DNA of 64,000 nt from Planctomycetes bacterium B3_Pla. GTDB lineage: Bacteria; Planctomycetota; Phycisphaerae; Sedimentisphaerales; Anaerobacaceae. Where the stretch lies: assembly GCA_005223045.1 (NCBI GenBank), contig NJBM01000022.1, positions 1 through 64,000 of the forward strand. The letters are read 5' to 3'. The position numbers and the translations under genes were made by a program. Of the stretch, positions 16,395 through 23,929 are shown piece by piece (within the stretch, counting starts at the first letter, position 1; the number at the start of each line of letters is the position of its first letter). Under the pieces are notes generated by a model, which was not told the DNA's origin, made no database searches, and was given only the letters and a program-made list of their open reading frames with translations.

Positions 16395-17315
16395 TTAATC
16401 TCCTTCCCGATGATAACCGGCTTCGTTCGCAATCTCACCAGTGGCGGCGGCAGGAAACAACTGGATGGAAACATCTGAAATATTCTTCATCTTCCTATGC
16501 AGGATATTTTTGATCCTGCGAACGGTATCCAGGCCTCTGCTCAAAATCCAGTTGTGAGGAAGGAATACATCCACGTTAACTAACAGGTGCCGCCCGGCAA
16601 GCCTGGCTCGTACGTCGCCGACGCTTTCAATGCCTTCGATGTCTTCCACCAGGTTTCGTATGTGCACCTCTTCGGCACGCAACGAAGCGTCCATCAGTCC
16701 CTTAACAGCCTTTCTGGCTCCGCTCAGGGTTACTTTGATGATGAGCATACAAATGACAATAGCAGCGATATGGTCAAGCTGGGGAAGGCCCAGATTGCTG
16801 CCGACTACCGCAACTATTACAGCCACCGACGTTCCGATATCAGCGAGATTTATGTGCGCGTTGGCCAGGATAACACTGCTTTCCAGTTTTTCCCCTACAC
16901 AGCGTCCGTAGCCGTAGGCCATGTAATTGATGATTATTGAAACGACCGCCGCAACAATTGCTATCATCTCAGGCGGTTTCTCGGGCCCAACCATTACCAT
17001 GTCGCGAAAGGATATAAAAATTAAGATGATCGCGGCAATCATCAGCAGCATATTTACGATGCCCGATGCGAGAAATTCCGCCTTGCCGTAACCGTAGGGG
17101 AACCGTTCGTCGGCACTCCTCGCCGCCATTCTCAGGCTTACCAGAACCACGATGGTTATGATGAAATTTGCCAGCGACTCAAACGAATCGATAAGAAGCG
17201 ACTTGCTGTGGCTAATAACGGCAAACCAGCCCTTGAACAAAAACAAACCGAGGTTTGTGCCCAGGACCACCCACTCAACTCTATTGCCGCACTTCACACA
17301 GCTTTGCGGAATCAT
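16395..17315 (-). CDS. Third cation diffusion facilitator paralogue, metal site degenerate
   Basis: 306 residues with the CDF layout: N-terminal 'CVKCGN', six membrane helices, 'RFPYGYGKAEF' loop and a C-terminal cytoplasmic domain. In MamM and MamB the membrane metal site is (Y/H)xxxD in helix 2 and (H/D)xxxD in helix 5. Here helix 2 has 'DSFESLAN' (Glu and Asn) and helix 5 has 'HINLADIG', where the first ligand aligns to Ile and only the Asp remains. Transport of iron by the usual route seems doubtful; it may be a regulatory or dimerising partner of MamB/MamM. MamV is another extra CDF in some magnetosome clusters, but I cannot claim identity. Confidence 0.85.
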   Translation of the reverse strand: MIPQSCVKCGNRVEWVVLGTNLGLFLFKGWFAVISHSKSLLIDSFESLANFIITIVVLVSLRMAARSADERFPYGYGKAEFLASGIVNMLLMIAAIILIFISFRDMVMVGPEKPPEMIAIVAAVVSIIINYMAYGYGRCVGEKLESSVILANAHINLADIGTSVAVIVAVVGSNLGLPQLDHIAAIVICMLIIKVTLSGARKAVKGLMDASLRAEEVHIRNLVEDIEGIESVGDVRARLAGRHLLVNVDVFLPHNWILSRGLDTVRRIKNILHRKMKNISDVSIQLFPAAATGEIANEAGYHREGD

Positions 17316-17327
17316 TCTTTACTCACT

Positions 17328-18194
17328 TTACTCACAAATAACGTTAACATTTCCCAGATGCTCGATTTTGTCGCCGACGTTTTGCCTGATCCGTCCGGAC
17401 ATTGCGTGTACTTCTTCGATCGTCTTGTCGGCCGGCAGGCAAACGTGCAGATCCACCCATACGCGTCTGCCTATTTGTCTTGTTTTTATCTCTCTGACTT
17501 CTTCGACTTCGGCCATGTCGGAGAGCAACTGCTTTATCAGCGACACGTCATGTTCTTCAATTGATCTATCTATGAGTCCCGAACCGCCATGATAGAGAAG
17601 CTCGATACTGAGCAGGAGCAAATGTATCGCCTCGAACGCCCCGACAACCACGTCGAGGAAGTGAAATCCCAGCGCACCTCCAATCACAGCCACAATCACT
17701 GCGACCGAAGCGACGGCATCGGCACGGTGGTGCTTGGCGTGGGCCAGAAGAGCGGGGCTGTTTATATGTTTGTATGCACAGATGTTAAACCGGTAGATCA
17801 CCTCGTTTACGATAACAGCAGTCGCCGCTGCGCCCAGAACCGCCCAACTGGGAGGGGAGTGCTCACCTGTGAAGATGACCCTGATGCAGTCACCCAGCAC
17901 GAAGATCGTTGCGCCAAGAATAATGATACTCGTGAAGACACAAACGATGTATTCGGCATTGCCGTAGCCGTACGGATACTCCTTATCGGCGGGCTTGGCC
18001 GCCACTTTCAGGCCGATGAGCACGGCAACGCCGGAAATCATATCATGCAACGAATAGAGAGCGCTGGCCGTCAAGGCTCGGCTTCCTGTAAGCATTCCAA
18101 CAACACCTTTGAAAATCGCCAGGAACGCGCTATCCAATATGCTTATCCACGAGAGCCGGGATGCACATCTGATACATTTGTCTTTTTCAGGCAT
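17328..18194 (-). CDS. mamM: MamM-like magnetosome cation diffusion facilitator
   Basis: 288 residues from the ATG ending at 18194 (MPEKDKCIRCASR); an in-frame extension upstream to 18275 has no ribosome site. Helix 2 carries 'SALYSLHDMIS', matching MamM 'YSLKD', and helix 5 'AKHHRADAVAS' gives HxxxD, so the Tyr-Asp/His-Asp site typical of MamM is intact. The segment 'FEAIHLLLLS' also matches MamM 'WETIDLLLL'. MamM imports iron into the magnetosome vesicle and stabilises MamB. It precedes the third CDF by 12 bases and is downstream of several small genes of the cluster. Confidence 0.85.
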   Translation of the reverse strand: MPEKDKCIRCASRLSWISILDSAFLAIFKGVVGMLTGSRALTASALYSLHDMISGVAVLIGLKVAAKPADKEYPYGYGNAEYIVCVFTSIIILGATIFVLGDCIRVIFTGEHSPPSWAVLGAAATAVIVNEVIYRFNICAYKHINSPALLAHAKHHRADAVASVAVIVAVIGGALGFHFLDVVVGAFEAIHLLLLSIELLYHGGSGLIDRSIEEHDVSLIKQLLSDMAEVEEVREIKTRQIGRRVWVDLHVCLPADKTIEEVHAMSGRIRQNVGDKIEHLGNVNVICE

Positions 18195-18375
18195 AACTTG
18201 GTACTTTACGCAAAAAGTAGATTTCGCAGAGCCTGCCCTGAACATAGCCGAATGGGAACTGCTGTTTCGTCCCAAAACACTTCAGCCCATAAGAAGGCAA
18301 CGAACATCCGAGTGATCCCGGCATGCTGCCTCCATCGGTTGCTTTTCGCGGTCTAACCTCCGGTAACAGGGTCCA

Positions 18376-18597
18376 TTACGCTGTTGCGGCTTTAGTCTTT
18401 GTGCCCTCGAATCCTTCCATGAACGCCTGTTTTGCTTCGCCGGCCACTGACGAAGCTTTCTTACTGATTTTCGAGACCCTCTTCTTGGTTTTTTTGATCA
18501 TTGCAGGGCACTTTTTCTTGACGACCTTATAGGTGACGAAACCCACGAACATGCCTGCCACGACGACACCGCTACCTATTAGTAAAGTTTTTGACAT
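18376..18597 (-). CDS. Small membrane protein with basic tail (YtxH-like)
   Basis: 73 residues after AAGGAGTACGACAA. One N-terminal hydrophobic helix ('LLIGSGVVVAGMFVGFVTYK') followed by a strongly basic stretch ('KKKCPAMIKKTKKRVSKISKKA') and a short acidic end. The helix-then-basic-helix plan resembles YtxH-type small proteins. Several magnetosome proteins are small with one helix and a charged tail that touches the mineral or membrane; that is only an analogy. Same strand and orientation as the cluster. Confidence 0.6.
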   Translation of the reverse strand: MSKTLLIGSGVVVAGMFVGFVTYKVVKKKCPAMIKKTKKRVSKISKKASSVAGEAKQAFMEGFEGTKTKAATA

Positions 18598-18660
18598 TTG
18601 TCGTACTCCTTATCTATTCTTTTTTCGTTTTCTATCATTCAAAACACAGTTATCGCGTCA

Positions 18661-19008
18661 TTACACCTCGGAAAACAGATGCAGACAAACTTCGGGCAAT
18701 TTCAACGGTCCCGATTTGCTCTCCACTCGTTCTATCAACTTTTCCGTGATGCGCCTGAGTTCGCTTGTTGTTGTCTGTTTCTCATGCTCCGAAGCCTTCT
18801 TGAGCCGTCTGACGAGCATGAACGTTTTGCTCATCTCACTCAGAGTAGCCTCATTGCAGAGCCTCGTGACCTCGTCGGATATCGTATCGTCAAGGTTCTC
18901 GAGCTTGCTTACTTTGACGGCACACGGGCTATCCGGCTCCATAGATCCTACCGCGTCCCGGGCCGCTTCTGTCGCAAATGCAATCATTTTACGTCTTATC
19001 CGATTCAT
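18661..19008 (-). CDS. Hypothetical helical protein in the magnetosome block
   Basis: 115 residues; start ATG after AGGAAGCTCA. Entirely polar and helical ('LENLDDTISDEVTRLCNEATLS', 'RRLKKASEHEKQTTTSELRR'), no signal or membrane helix, three Cys. I recognise no family. It lies between small membrane genes on the same strand, so it is probably co-transcribed with the magnetosome genes. Confidence 0.6.
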   Translation of the reverse strand: MNRIRRKMIAFATEAARDAVGSMEPDSPCAVKVSKLENLDDTISDEVTRLCNEATLSEMSKTFMLVRRLKKASEHEKQTTTSELRRITEKLIERVESKSGPLKLPEVCLHLFSEV

Positions 19009-19130
19009 TGAGCTTCCTAACCAATTGCCGTCCGTATATCAGCCGGCCCCAAGGGCCGATCCGGCTGCCGATTCGGGTCCGGCACGCTCGGTGTTGCAGG
19101 AAATCTTCGCCGTCTGCAACTGCCGGCGTT

Positions 19131-19346
19131 TTACTGCGCATTTCGTTGCGGCATGCCCCATTCTTCGAGCAGTTCCACCCGTTTTTCAAGCCGGCGTATC
19201 TCGAATGCGCTCTGTTGCTGCCGGTCTCGATAGTATAAGGCAATCGTAGCCAGCACTACTATAGCAACGGCAATTATAAGCACTCTGTGATCACGTTTCA
19301 TTTCACTTGGCGGGGGTAACGCGTCTGTTTCATTCATTTTTACCAT
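19131..19346 (-). CDS. Small TM-'DRQ' protein, paralogue 2
   Basis: 71 residues from the ATG ending at 19346, which follows AGGTGGATAAAG. Short polar N-terminus, one membrane helix ('VLIIAVAIVVLATIALYY'), then 'RDRQQQSAFEIRRLEKRVEL' and 'LEEWGMPQRNAQ'. The same pattern, helix then DRQ then about 20 residues and an acidic-Trp...PQ motif, occurs in the 19445-19669 protein and at the N-terminus of the MamE-like protease at 25936-28002. It looks like a stand-alone copy of the protease's membrane anchor. Function unknown. Confidence 0.65.
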   Translation of the reverse strand: MVKMNETDALPPPSEMKRDHRVLIIAVAIVVLATIALYYRDRQQQSAFEIRRLEKRVELLEEWGMPQRNAQ

Positions 19347-19444
19347 CTTTATCCACCTGTTCCATTCTATCAACTTTCGTATATGCGCTCGTCATAATGA
19401 GCAAAGCGCCAAAATAAGCTGCTCTGAGGCAACCTGTTGTCAGT

Positions 19445-19669
19445 CTATAGAATCCTCTCGCCACTGTTTACCGTTTGAGTGTTCTGCTGCTGCGGCCTCA
19501 GGTCCTCCCAGGTATCCATTCGCGTATGGATCAGCTCCAACTGGAGCAGACGCTTCTGCTGCCTGTCTCTAAAGAACATTAAAATGCACCCAAGCACAAC
19601 AATTGTAACGGCAATAACAATCACGTTGTAATTACGTTCTCTGTACGCATCAACAGTCATCTTAGCCAT
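19445..19669 (-). CDS. Small TM-'DRQ' protein, paralogue 1
   Basis: 74 residues. Membrane helix 'VIVIAVTIVVLGCILMFF' followed by 'RDRQQKRLLQLEL' and 'WEDLRPQQQNTQ'. Closely related to the 19131-19346 protein and to residues about 25-75 of the MamE-like protein. Possible roles are competing for or bridging the same membrane partner as the protease. Start ATG is preceded by AAGGACC. Confidence 0.65.
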   Translation of the reverse strand: MAKMTVDAYRERNYNVIVIAVTIVVLGCILMFFRDRQQKRLLQLELIHTRMDTWEDLRPQQQNTQTVNSGERIL

Positions 19670-19711
19670 TGCTATGGTCCTTTCTGTTCACGTTGCTTTT
19701 CCGGCCGTTAT

Positions 19712-19948
19712 TCACCTTGCCGCGTGGTTCATTCTTCTGGCGGTCTTATAGGCGTCATACATTGCCCAGATAACAACGAAAATGGTTGCAGGCCAGATAA
19801 ACATTCCAAGCCCAAGGCCGATCACGAATATCAGCAGCCCCTTGGCTATCTGGCGCAGGTAAATATGGCCGGCGCCTAACAGCAACAGATTCAAAATAGA
19901 TGCGAGCATCGGGTCCTTCAATATCTTAGTCTCCCTTTCGTTAGACAT
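19712..19948 (-). CDS. Small two-helix membrane protein (TM2-like)
   Basis: 78 residues after GGAGAGAACAAG. 'ASILNLLLLGAGHIYLRQIAKGLLIFVIGLG' and a second helix with 'WPATIFVVIWAMYDAYKTAR'. The 'GAGHIYLRQ..KGL' turn resembles the TM2 domain family ('GxGxFYLG....G'). Magnetosome clusters encode small tetraspan proteins (MamF/MmsF), but this one is shorter and I do not equate them. Confidence 0.65.
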   Translation of the reverse strand: MSNERETKILKDPMLASILNLLLLGAGHIYLRQIAKGLLIFVIGLGLGMFIWPATIFVVIWAMYDAYKTARRMNHAAR

Positions 19949-19969
19949 CTTGTTCTCTCCTTTGTTTGT

Positions 19970-20260
19970 TTACTGTGAACTATCTTCCTCGTCGTCCGGC
20001 GAAACCGGCGGCGGCTGCTTCAAATCTTCTATCATTCTTTGTTGCAGACGGATCTTACTCTTCAGCTTTGATTGTTTAATGAGACCTAAAAAGGAGGCAA
20101 TTATTACTCCTGACGACAGTGAAATCAGTACGATGACGATTACGGGAACCTGCTGTGCCTCCCAACTGAGGAACTGCACGGCAACCGGGTTTGGGTTCTG
20201 GACAGTCAGTACGACCAAAGCCAATGCTACCAACAGTGTGACAATCAAATGTCGTGACAT
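19970..20260 (-). CDS. MamL-like / LapA-domain membrane protein
   Basis: 96 residues after GAAGGAGATTTCTT. Two membrane helices ('LIVTLLVALALVVLTVQNPN', 'VPVIVIVLISLSSGVIIASFLGL') then a basic helix 'KQSKLKSKIRLQQ' and a Pro/acidic tail. MamL, needed for vesicle formation, is a LapA-type two-helix protein with a basic tail, which fits this gene and its neighbours. A generic LapA (DUF1049) protein is the alternative. The next gene upstream ends 14 bases earlier. Confidence 0.6.
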   Translation of the reverse strand: MSRHLIVTLLVALALVVLTVQNPNPVAVQFLSWEAQQVPVIVIVLISLSSGVIIASFLGLIKQSKLKSKIRLQQRMIEDLKQPPPVSPDDEEDSSQ

Positions 20261-20274
20261 AAGAAATCTCCTTC

Positions 20275-22866
20275 TTACCAGCGATAGATCATGATTATGT
20301 ACGCGCTCGATATGAGCAGAAAAATCAGCATTACGGGAAAACCGAGCGAGGCATATTCCTGAAAAGTCAACTTTGTAAGATTTGGCTTTTCTTTACCGGC
20401 AGAGTTCGACGAGCCGGCGTCAGCCTCGATTGAATCCAACAGTGCGTTTTTGACCGAGCCGGCCGCGGTTTTATTGAGATCCTTTACGAATCTGTTAAAC
20501 ATGTGCGCGGTGACGCTGCCGGCGGTGGCTCCCACGAGAGTCCCGCTCGAACCGGCACATACACCCAATGAAAGCGACCACCAGTAAAGGCTGTGCGGTG
20601 CGGCACTCTCGAAGGAAAGCACTATCGGCAGGAACAAAGCAGTAGTCGGCCCGGCATTCAGAAAGCAGGTGACAAACGTCCCGGCCCACATCAGCAACAG
20701 ACATAGAATAAGAGTATTTCCAAAAGAGAGGTAAACTATGAGCCCCGACAAATAGCCAAGGGCGCCGGAAGCTTCGGCCGCCCCCACGAGAACAAACAAA
20801 CCCGAGAAGAACAATATATCCCTGAGACTGACCTTCTGCAAAAGACTGAACGGCTCACATCCTCCGAATGTCAGGGCAATAATTCCTCCTATCAGAGCAA
20901 TCACTGCCGGCGACCATTTCAGAATGTCCGAGAGCAAAAAACCAACGACAACTACTGCCAGAATGAGCAGTCCTCGCCTCAGAACGTCCCGGCTCTTAAT
21001 CACTTTGGATGTGTCCAGGCGCATCTTTTCGAGCATCGCTTCGTTGCCGGCGGCTCGGCTACGAGGCTCGGACAATTCGGGATAGCGCTCATCCGCCTGC
21101 TCGAAGCTCGGATATCCGTCTGCCGCCAGCGAGCGCAATGGCACAGCCGCCTCGAACAGTGACGGCTTGGCGAATCGCAGATAGGCCAGAAGAACAAACA
21201 GTTCCAGCAGACAAATGGGGAGCATATAGGACACGAACTGATAAAACGGAAGTCCCGCCTCGGTGGCTATGAGCATGTTGGGGAAATCGCCGACCATAGT
21301 CGAGGCGCCGCCAAGGTTGGAGGCGATGACCAGACTGATAAGAAAAGGTTTCGGGTCACAGTCAAGATGCCTGGACAACATCAGAACCATCGGCGCCACC
21401 AGCATGATGGTGGTAAGATTGTTGATGAACAGAGACATGAAGTACGTGACCAGGCAGAAAAGCCACATTACCCGCCACGCACTGCCGCGAGTAGCGATGG
21501 TTATTTTTCTGGCCAGATACTCCAAAGCCCCGGCCTCCTCCAGAACGCCACTTATTAACTGCATTCCCACGATAAAACACAGGACGTCGAGCTTGCCGAG
21601 CAATGCCGATGCCATCTGGTCCTGCTCGTAAAAACCCAGATGATGACCCGCAACGGCCATTACAATCGCGCCTAACACGAACAGAATAACACGGTCGAAC
21701 ATGTTCTTGTACACAAAGTAGTACATCAGCGCAAAAATCAGCACGACGAGGATCACCTCGGCCAAAGAACCACGCCCGGGCGCAACGTATGCCGGATCGT
21801 TCCAGTTGAGGGTAAGGGTTTTCAGGCGCCCGTCTCTAAGAACGTTCAGTTTGACCTGGTCCGTGCGGCACAATTGCAGAGCCATCTCGTAAAAAGACGA
21901 TCTGTCCGCTATCTTGTTGCCTGCGACATCCATGACGATGTCGCCGCGTTTGAGACCGGCGTGCTCGGCAGGCGAATTGTTCCGGATATGATTGACCACT
22001 TCCCCTCGGGGCGTCGGCGCAGAAAGGCCGGTGGCAATCACCGGACTAATCGGCAACAAGTCCGCTCCCAGCCAACTGCATATCTGTCCGCCTAAACCGG
22101 TGGACCAGTGGGGGATCGGCAGGCTTTCCATGAAGTGCCTGCTCTGATCGGCCCCGACGGCATAGCTCCAGGAAGCAGGAGCATTCGGAGGCTGCACGAA
22201 GGGAAGAGCAAGCCCGACCACTTTGCCATCCTGATTAACAATCGGGCCGCCTGCGTTCTCCGATGCCAGAAGTACGTTGGTCTGAAGCAAATCGCGGTAT
22301 CTGACTTTATCTATCATCAGCGATTGAGAAACCTTGGTAACTTTGCCTGCTCTGGTGGTCAATTCCCAACTGGAGGGAGTCCTTCTACCACCCAGGACGT
22401 AGACCGTATCGCCTCTCCTGATCCGCCTGGGGTTGGCCAGTTCGGCCGGCTCAAAGCTCCAGCCCTCGGCTGCGCCGGAGGTATCGGCCTTGAGCAAAGT
22501 CAGTTTCGTCCTCTCATCGGCTATGATAATGCTCGCCTGGTACTTGTTGTCGTCACGGTCGATCAGATAGAGAGACTCGATGTTGCCGGTGATGGTTGCA
22601 GAAGTGAGGATCAACCCGTGAGAATCGACGATCAGTCCACAACCGATTATGGTCATGAGTGTGTCGAGACCGGACTTTTTGATGGCCCACAATGTGACCA
22701 CGCTCGGGGATATTTTCGCGAGCACCGGCTTGGGATCGAAAACCTGCTGCGCATCGACAGGTTCGACCGGCCCGGAAGTGAGCTTCTCCCAGGCGATACA
22801 GAGAAGGATCGCAAGAAGAAATACCGACAGAACCACTATCCAGGATGTGACTTGTTTTGTCCGCAT
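20275..22866 (-). CDS. Degenerate HtrA protease-PDZ fused to MamN-like ion transporter
   Basis: 863 residues. Residues 8-26 form a membrane anchor; 45-250 is a trypsin/HtrA fold ('CGLIVDSHGLILTSATIT', 'LTLLKADTS', 'ENAGGPIVNQDGKVVGLAL') in which all three catalytic positions are changed: His to Thr91, Asp to Lys121, Ser to Ala205. Residues about 260-355 are a PDZ domain ('NNSPAEHAGLKRGDIVMDVAG'). From 370 to the end is a polytopic ArsB/CitM-type transporter ('FIVGMQLISGVLEEAGALEY', 'LFINNLTTIMLVAPMVL', 'ASNLGGASTMVGDFPN'), the family of MamN. MamO is also a pseudo-protease joined to a transporter, but to a TauE-like one. The protein thus seems to combine MamO-like and MamN-like halves. Its start lies 2 bases after the mamB stop. 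Confidence 0.88.
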   Translation of the reverse strand: MRTKQVTSWIVVLSVFLLAILLCIAWEKLTSGPVEPVDAQQVFDPKPVLAKISPSVVTLWAIKKSGLDTLMTIIGCGLIVDSHGLILTSATITGNIESLYLIDRDDNKYQASIIIADERTKLTLLKADTSGAAEGWSFEPAELANPRRIRRGDTVYVLGGRRTPSSWELTTRAGKVTKVSQSLMIDKVRYRDLLQTNVLLASENAGGPIVNQDGKVVGLALPFVQPPNAPASWSYAVGADQSRHFMESLPIPHWSTGLGGQICSWLGADLLPISPVIATGLSAPTPRGEVVNHIRNNSPAEHAGLKRGDIVMDVAGNKIADRSSFYEMALQLCRTDQVKLNVLRDGRLKTLTLNWNDPAYVAPGRGSLAEVILVVLIFALMYYFVYKNMFDRVILFVLGAIVMAVAGHHLGFYEQDQMASALLGKLDVLCFIVGMQLISGVLEEAGALEYLARKITIATRGSAWRVMWLFCLVTYFMSLFINNLTTIMLVAPMVLMLSRHLDCDPKPFLISLVIASNLGGASTMVGDFPNMLIATEAGLPFYQFVSYMLPICLLELFVLLAYLRFAKPSLFEAAVPLRSLAADGYPSFEQADERYPELSEPRSRAAGNEAMLEKMRLDTSKVIKSRDVLRRGLLILAVVVVGFLLSDILKWSPAVIALIGGIIALTFGGCEPFSLLQKVSLRDILFFSGLFVLVGAAEASGALGYLSGLIVYLSFGNTLILCLLLMWAGTFVTCFLNAGPTTALFLPIVLSFESAAPHSLYWWSLSLGVCAGSSGTLVGATAGSVTAHMFNRFVKDLNKTAAGSVKNALLDSIEADAGSSNSAGKEKPNLTKLTFQEYASLGFPVMLIFLLISSAYIIMIYRW

Positions 22867-22868
22867 CT

Positions 22869-23780
22869 TCAGGGCTTGCGATCTCCGTTTCCTGCCCTAT
22901 CGGCCTTGCACACGATTGTTATGTCTTCAAGGTGTTTTATCTCTTGCCGCAAAGTATTCCTCACCGTCGCGGCAATTGCGTCACTTTTCTCAACGGTTGC
23001 CTTTGGGTTCACAAAAATTTGCAGGTCCGCCATGTAGTGCCGCCCGAGTCCGCGCGTTCTGAGGCAGTCTATGCTCTCGACACCCTGAACGGCAACTACC
23101 AGTTCTCGGATACGCTCGAGTTGCTGGGAGCTCAGGGGCATGTCCATCAAGCCGTGGAGATTCTTGCTCAGCAATTCAAAACCTATTTTGCAGACGAGGA
23201 TTCCAACGAATAACGCGGCCAACGGATCCAGTGAACGGAATCCGAACTGCGCACCCAAAACGCCGAAAAAAACAGGCATCGATGACAAACTGTCGGAACG
23301 ATTGTCATGGGCCTCCGCTTCGAGTGCGGCGCTGTTCACATGTCTGGCTGCACAGATCGTCCACCGGAACATCAGCTCATTAACAACGATCGAAATGGCT
23401 GCCGCCGACAGAGCGATAAAGTGCGGAATGGGCAGGTGGGACCTTCTTAACAGATGACCTATCGATGAAGCAATGATACAGGAGGCCCCGACAAGCAGGA
23501 TAACTCCAACAATGACGCCTCCGACAAATTCCGTCTTGCCGTGACCATAGGGATGAGTTTTGTCGGCAGGTTTCCTGGCAATGCGCACGGCGATGATTGT
23601 GACCACTGAAACCAGAACGTCGGCGCCGGAATGCAGAGCGTCGGCGATCACCGCAAGGGACCCGCTGATGATGCCGATAGTCGCTTTGAATACGCAGAGA
23701 AAAAGATTGCCAACAAGACAGACCCACATGGTCCTGTCGCCACATTTCTCGCATTTTTCGTCAACTTTTTTTGTCATGTT
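22869..23780 (-). CDS. mamB: MamB-like magnetosome cation diffusion facilitator
   Basis: 303 residues from the ATG ending at 23780 (MTKKVDEKCEKCGDR); a TTG 30 bases upstream is less likely. CxxC at the N-terminus as in MamB. Helix 2 has 'ADALHSGADVLVS' (HxxxD) and helix 5 'EAHDNRSDSLSS' (DxxxD), matching MamB 'DSLHSGAD' and 'DNRSD'. The 'HPYGHGKTEF' loop and C-terminal domain are present. MamB is the essential CDF that moves iron into the vesicle and helps form it. Nearly abuts the fused transporter gene downstream. Confidence 0.87.
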   Translation of the reverse strand, partial: NMTKKVDEKCEKCGDRTMWVCLVGNLFLCVFKATIGIISGSLAVIADALHSGADVLVSVVTIIAVRIARKPADKTHPYGHGKTEFVGGVIVGVILLVGASCIIASSIGHLLRRSHLPIPHFIALSAAAISIVVNELMFRWTICAARHVNSAALEAEAHDNRSDSLSSMPVFFGVLGAQFGFRSLDPLAALFVGILVCKIGFELLSKNLHGLMDMPLSSQQLERIRELVVAVQGVESIDCLRTRGLGRHYMADLQIFVNPKATVEKSDAIAATVRNTLRQEIKHLEDITIVCKADRAGNGDRKP

Positions 23781-23929
23781 TATCGATCTCGGTCGATCGC
23801 AAAGGTGCAAATTTACAAGAGTCTCTTTTGCCGCAACATGTCCGAATTCATGGTTGCCTCATTTAAGCAATTCAATATCATTACCCTTTTTTCACCCAGG
23901 TCTCGATTGCCTTTTTACCCTCTCATTGT

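Noticed and set aside
18989..19243. 84-residue frame between small genes
   Set aside because: It overlaps the TM-DRQ gene in another frame and has no ribosome site.
23780..23810. Earlier TTG start for mamB
   Set aside because: No ribosome site ahead of it, and the ATG at 23780 gives the same N-terminus as MamB (CxxC near the start).
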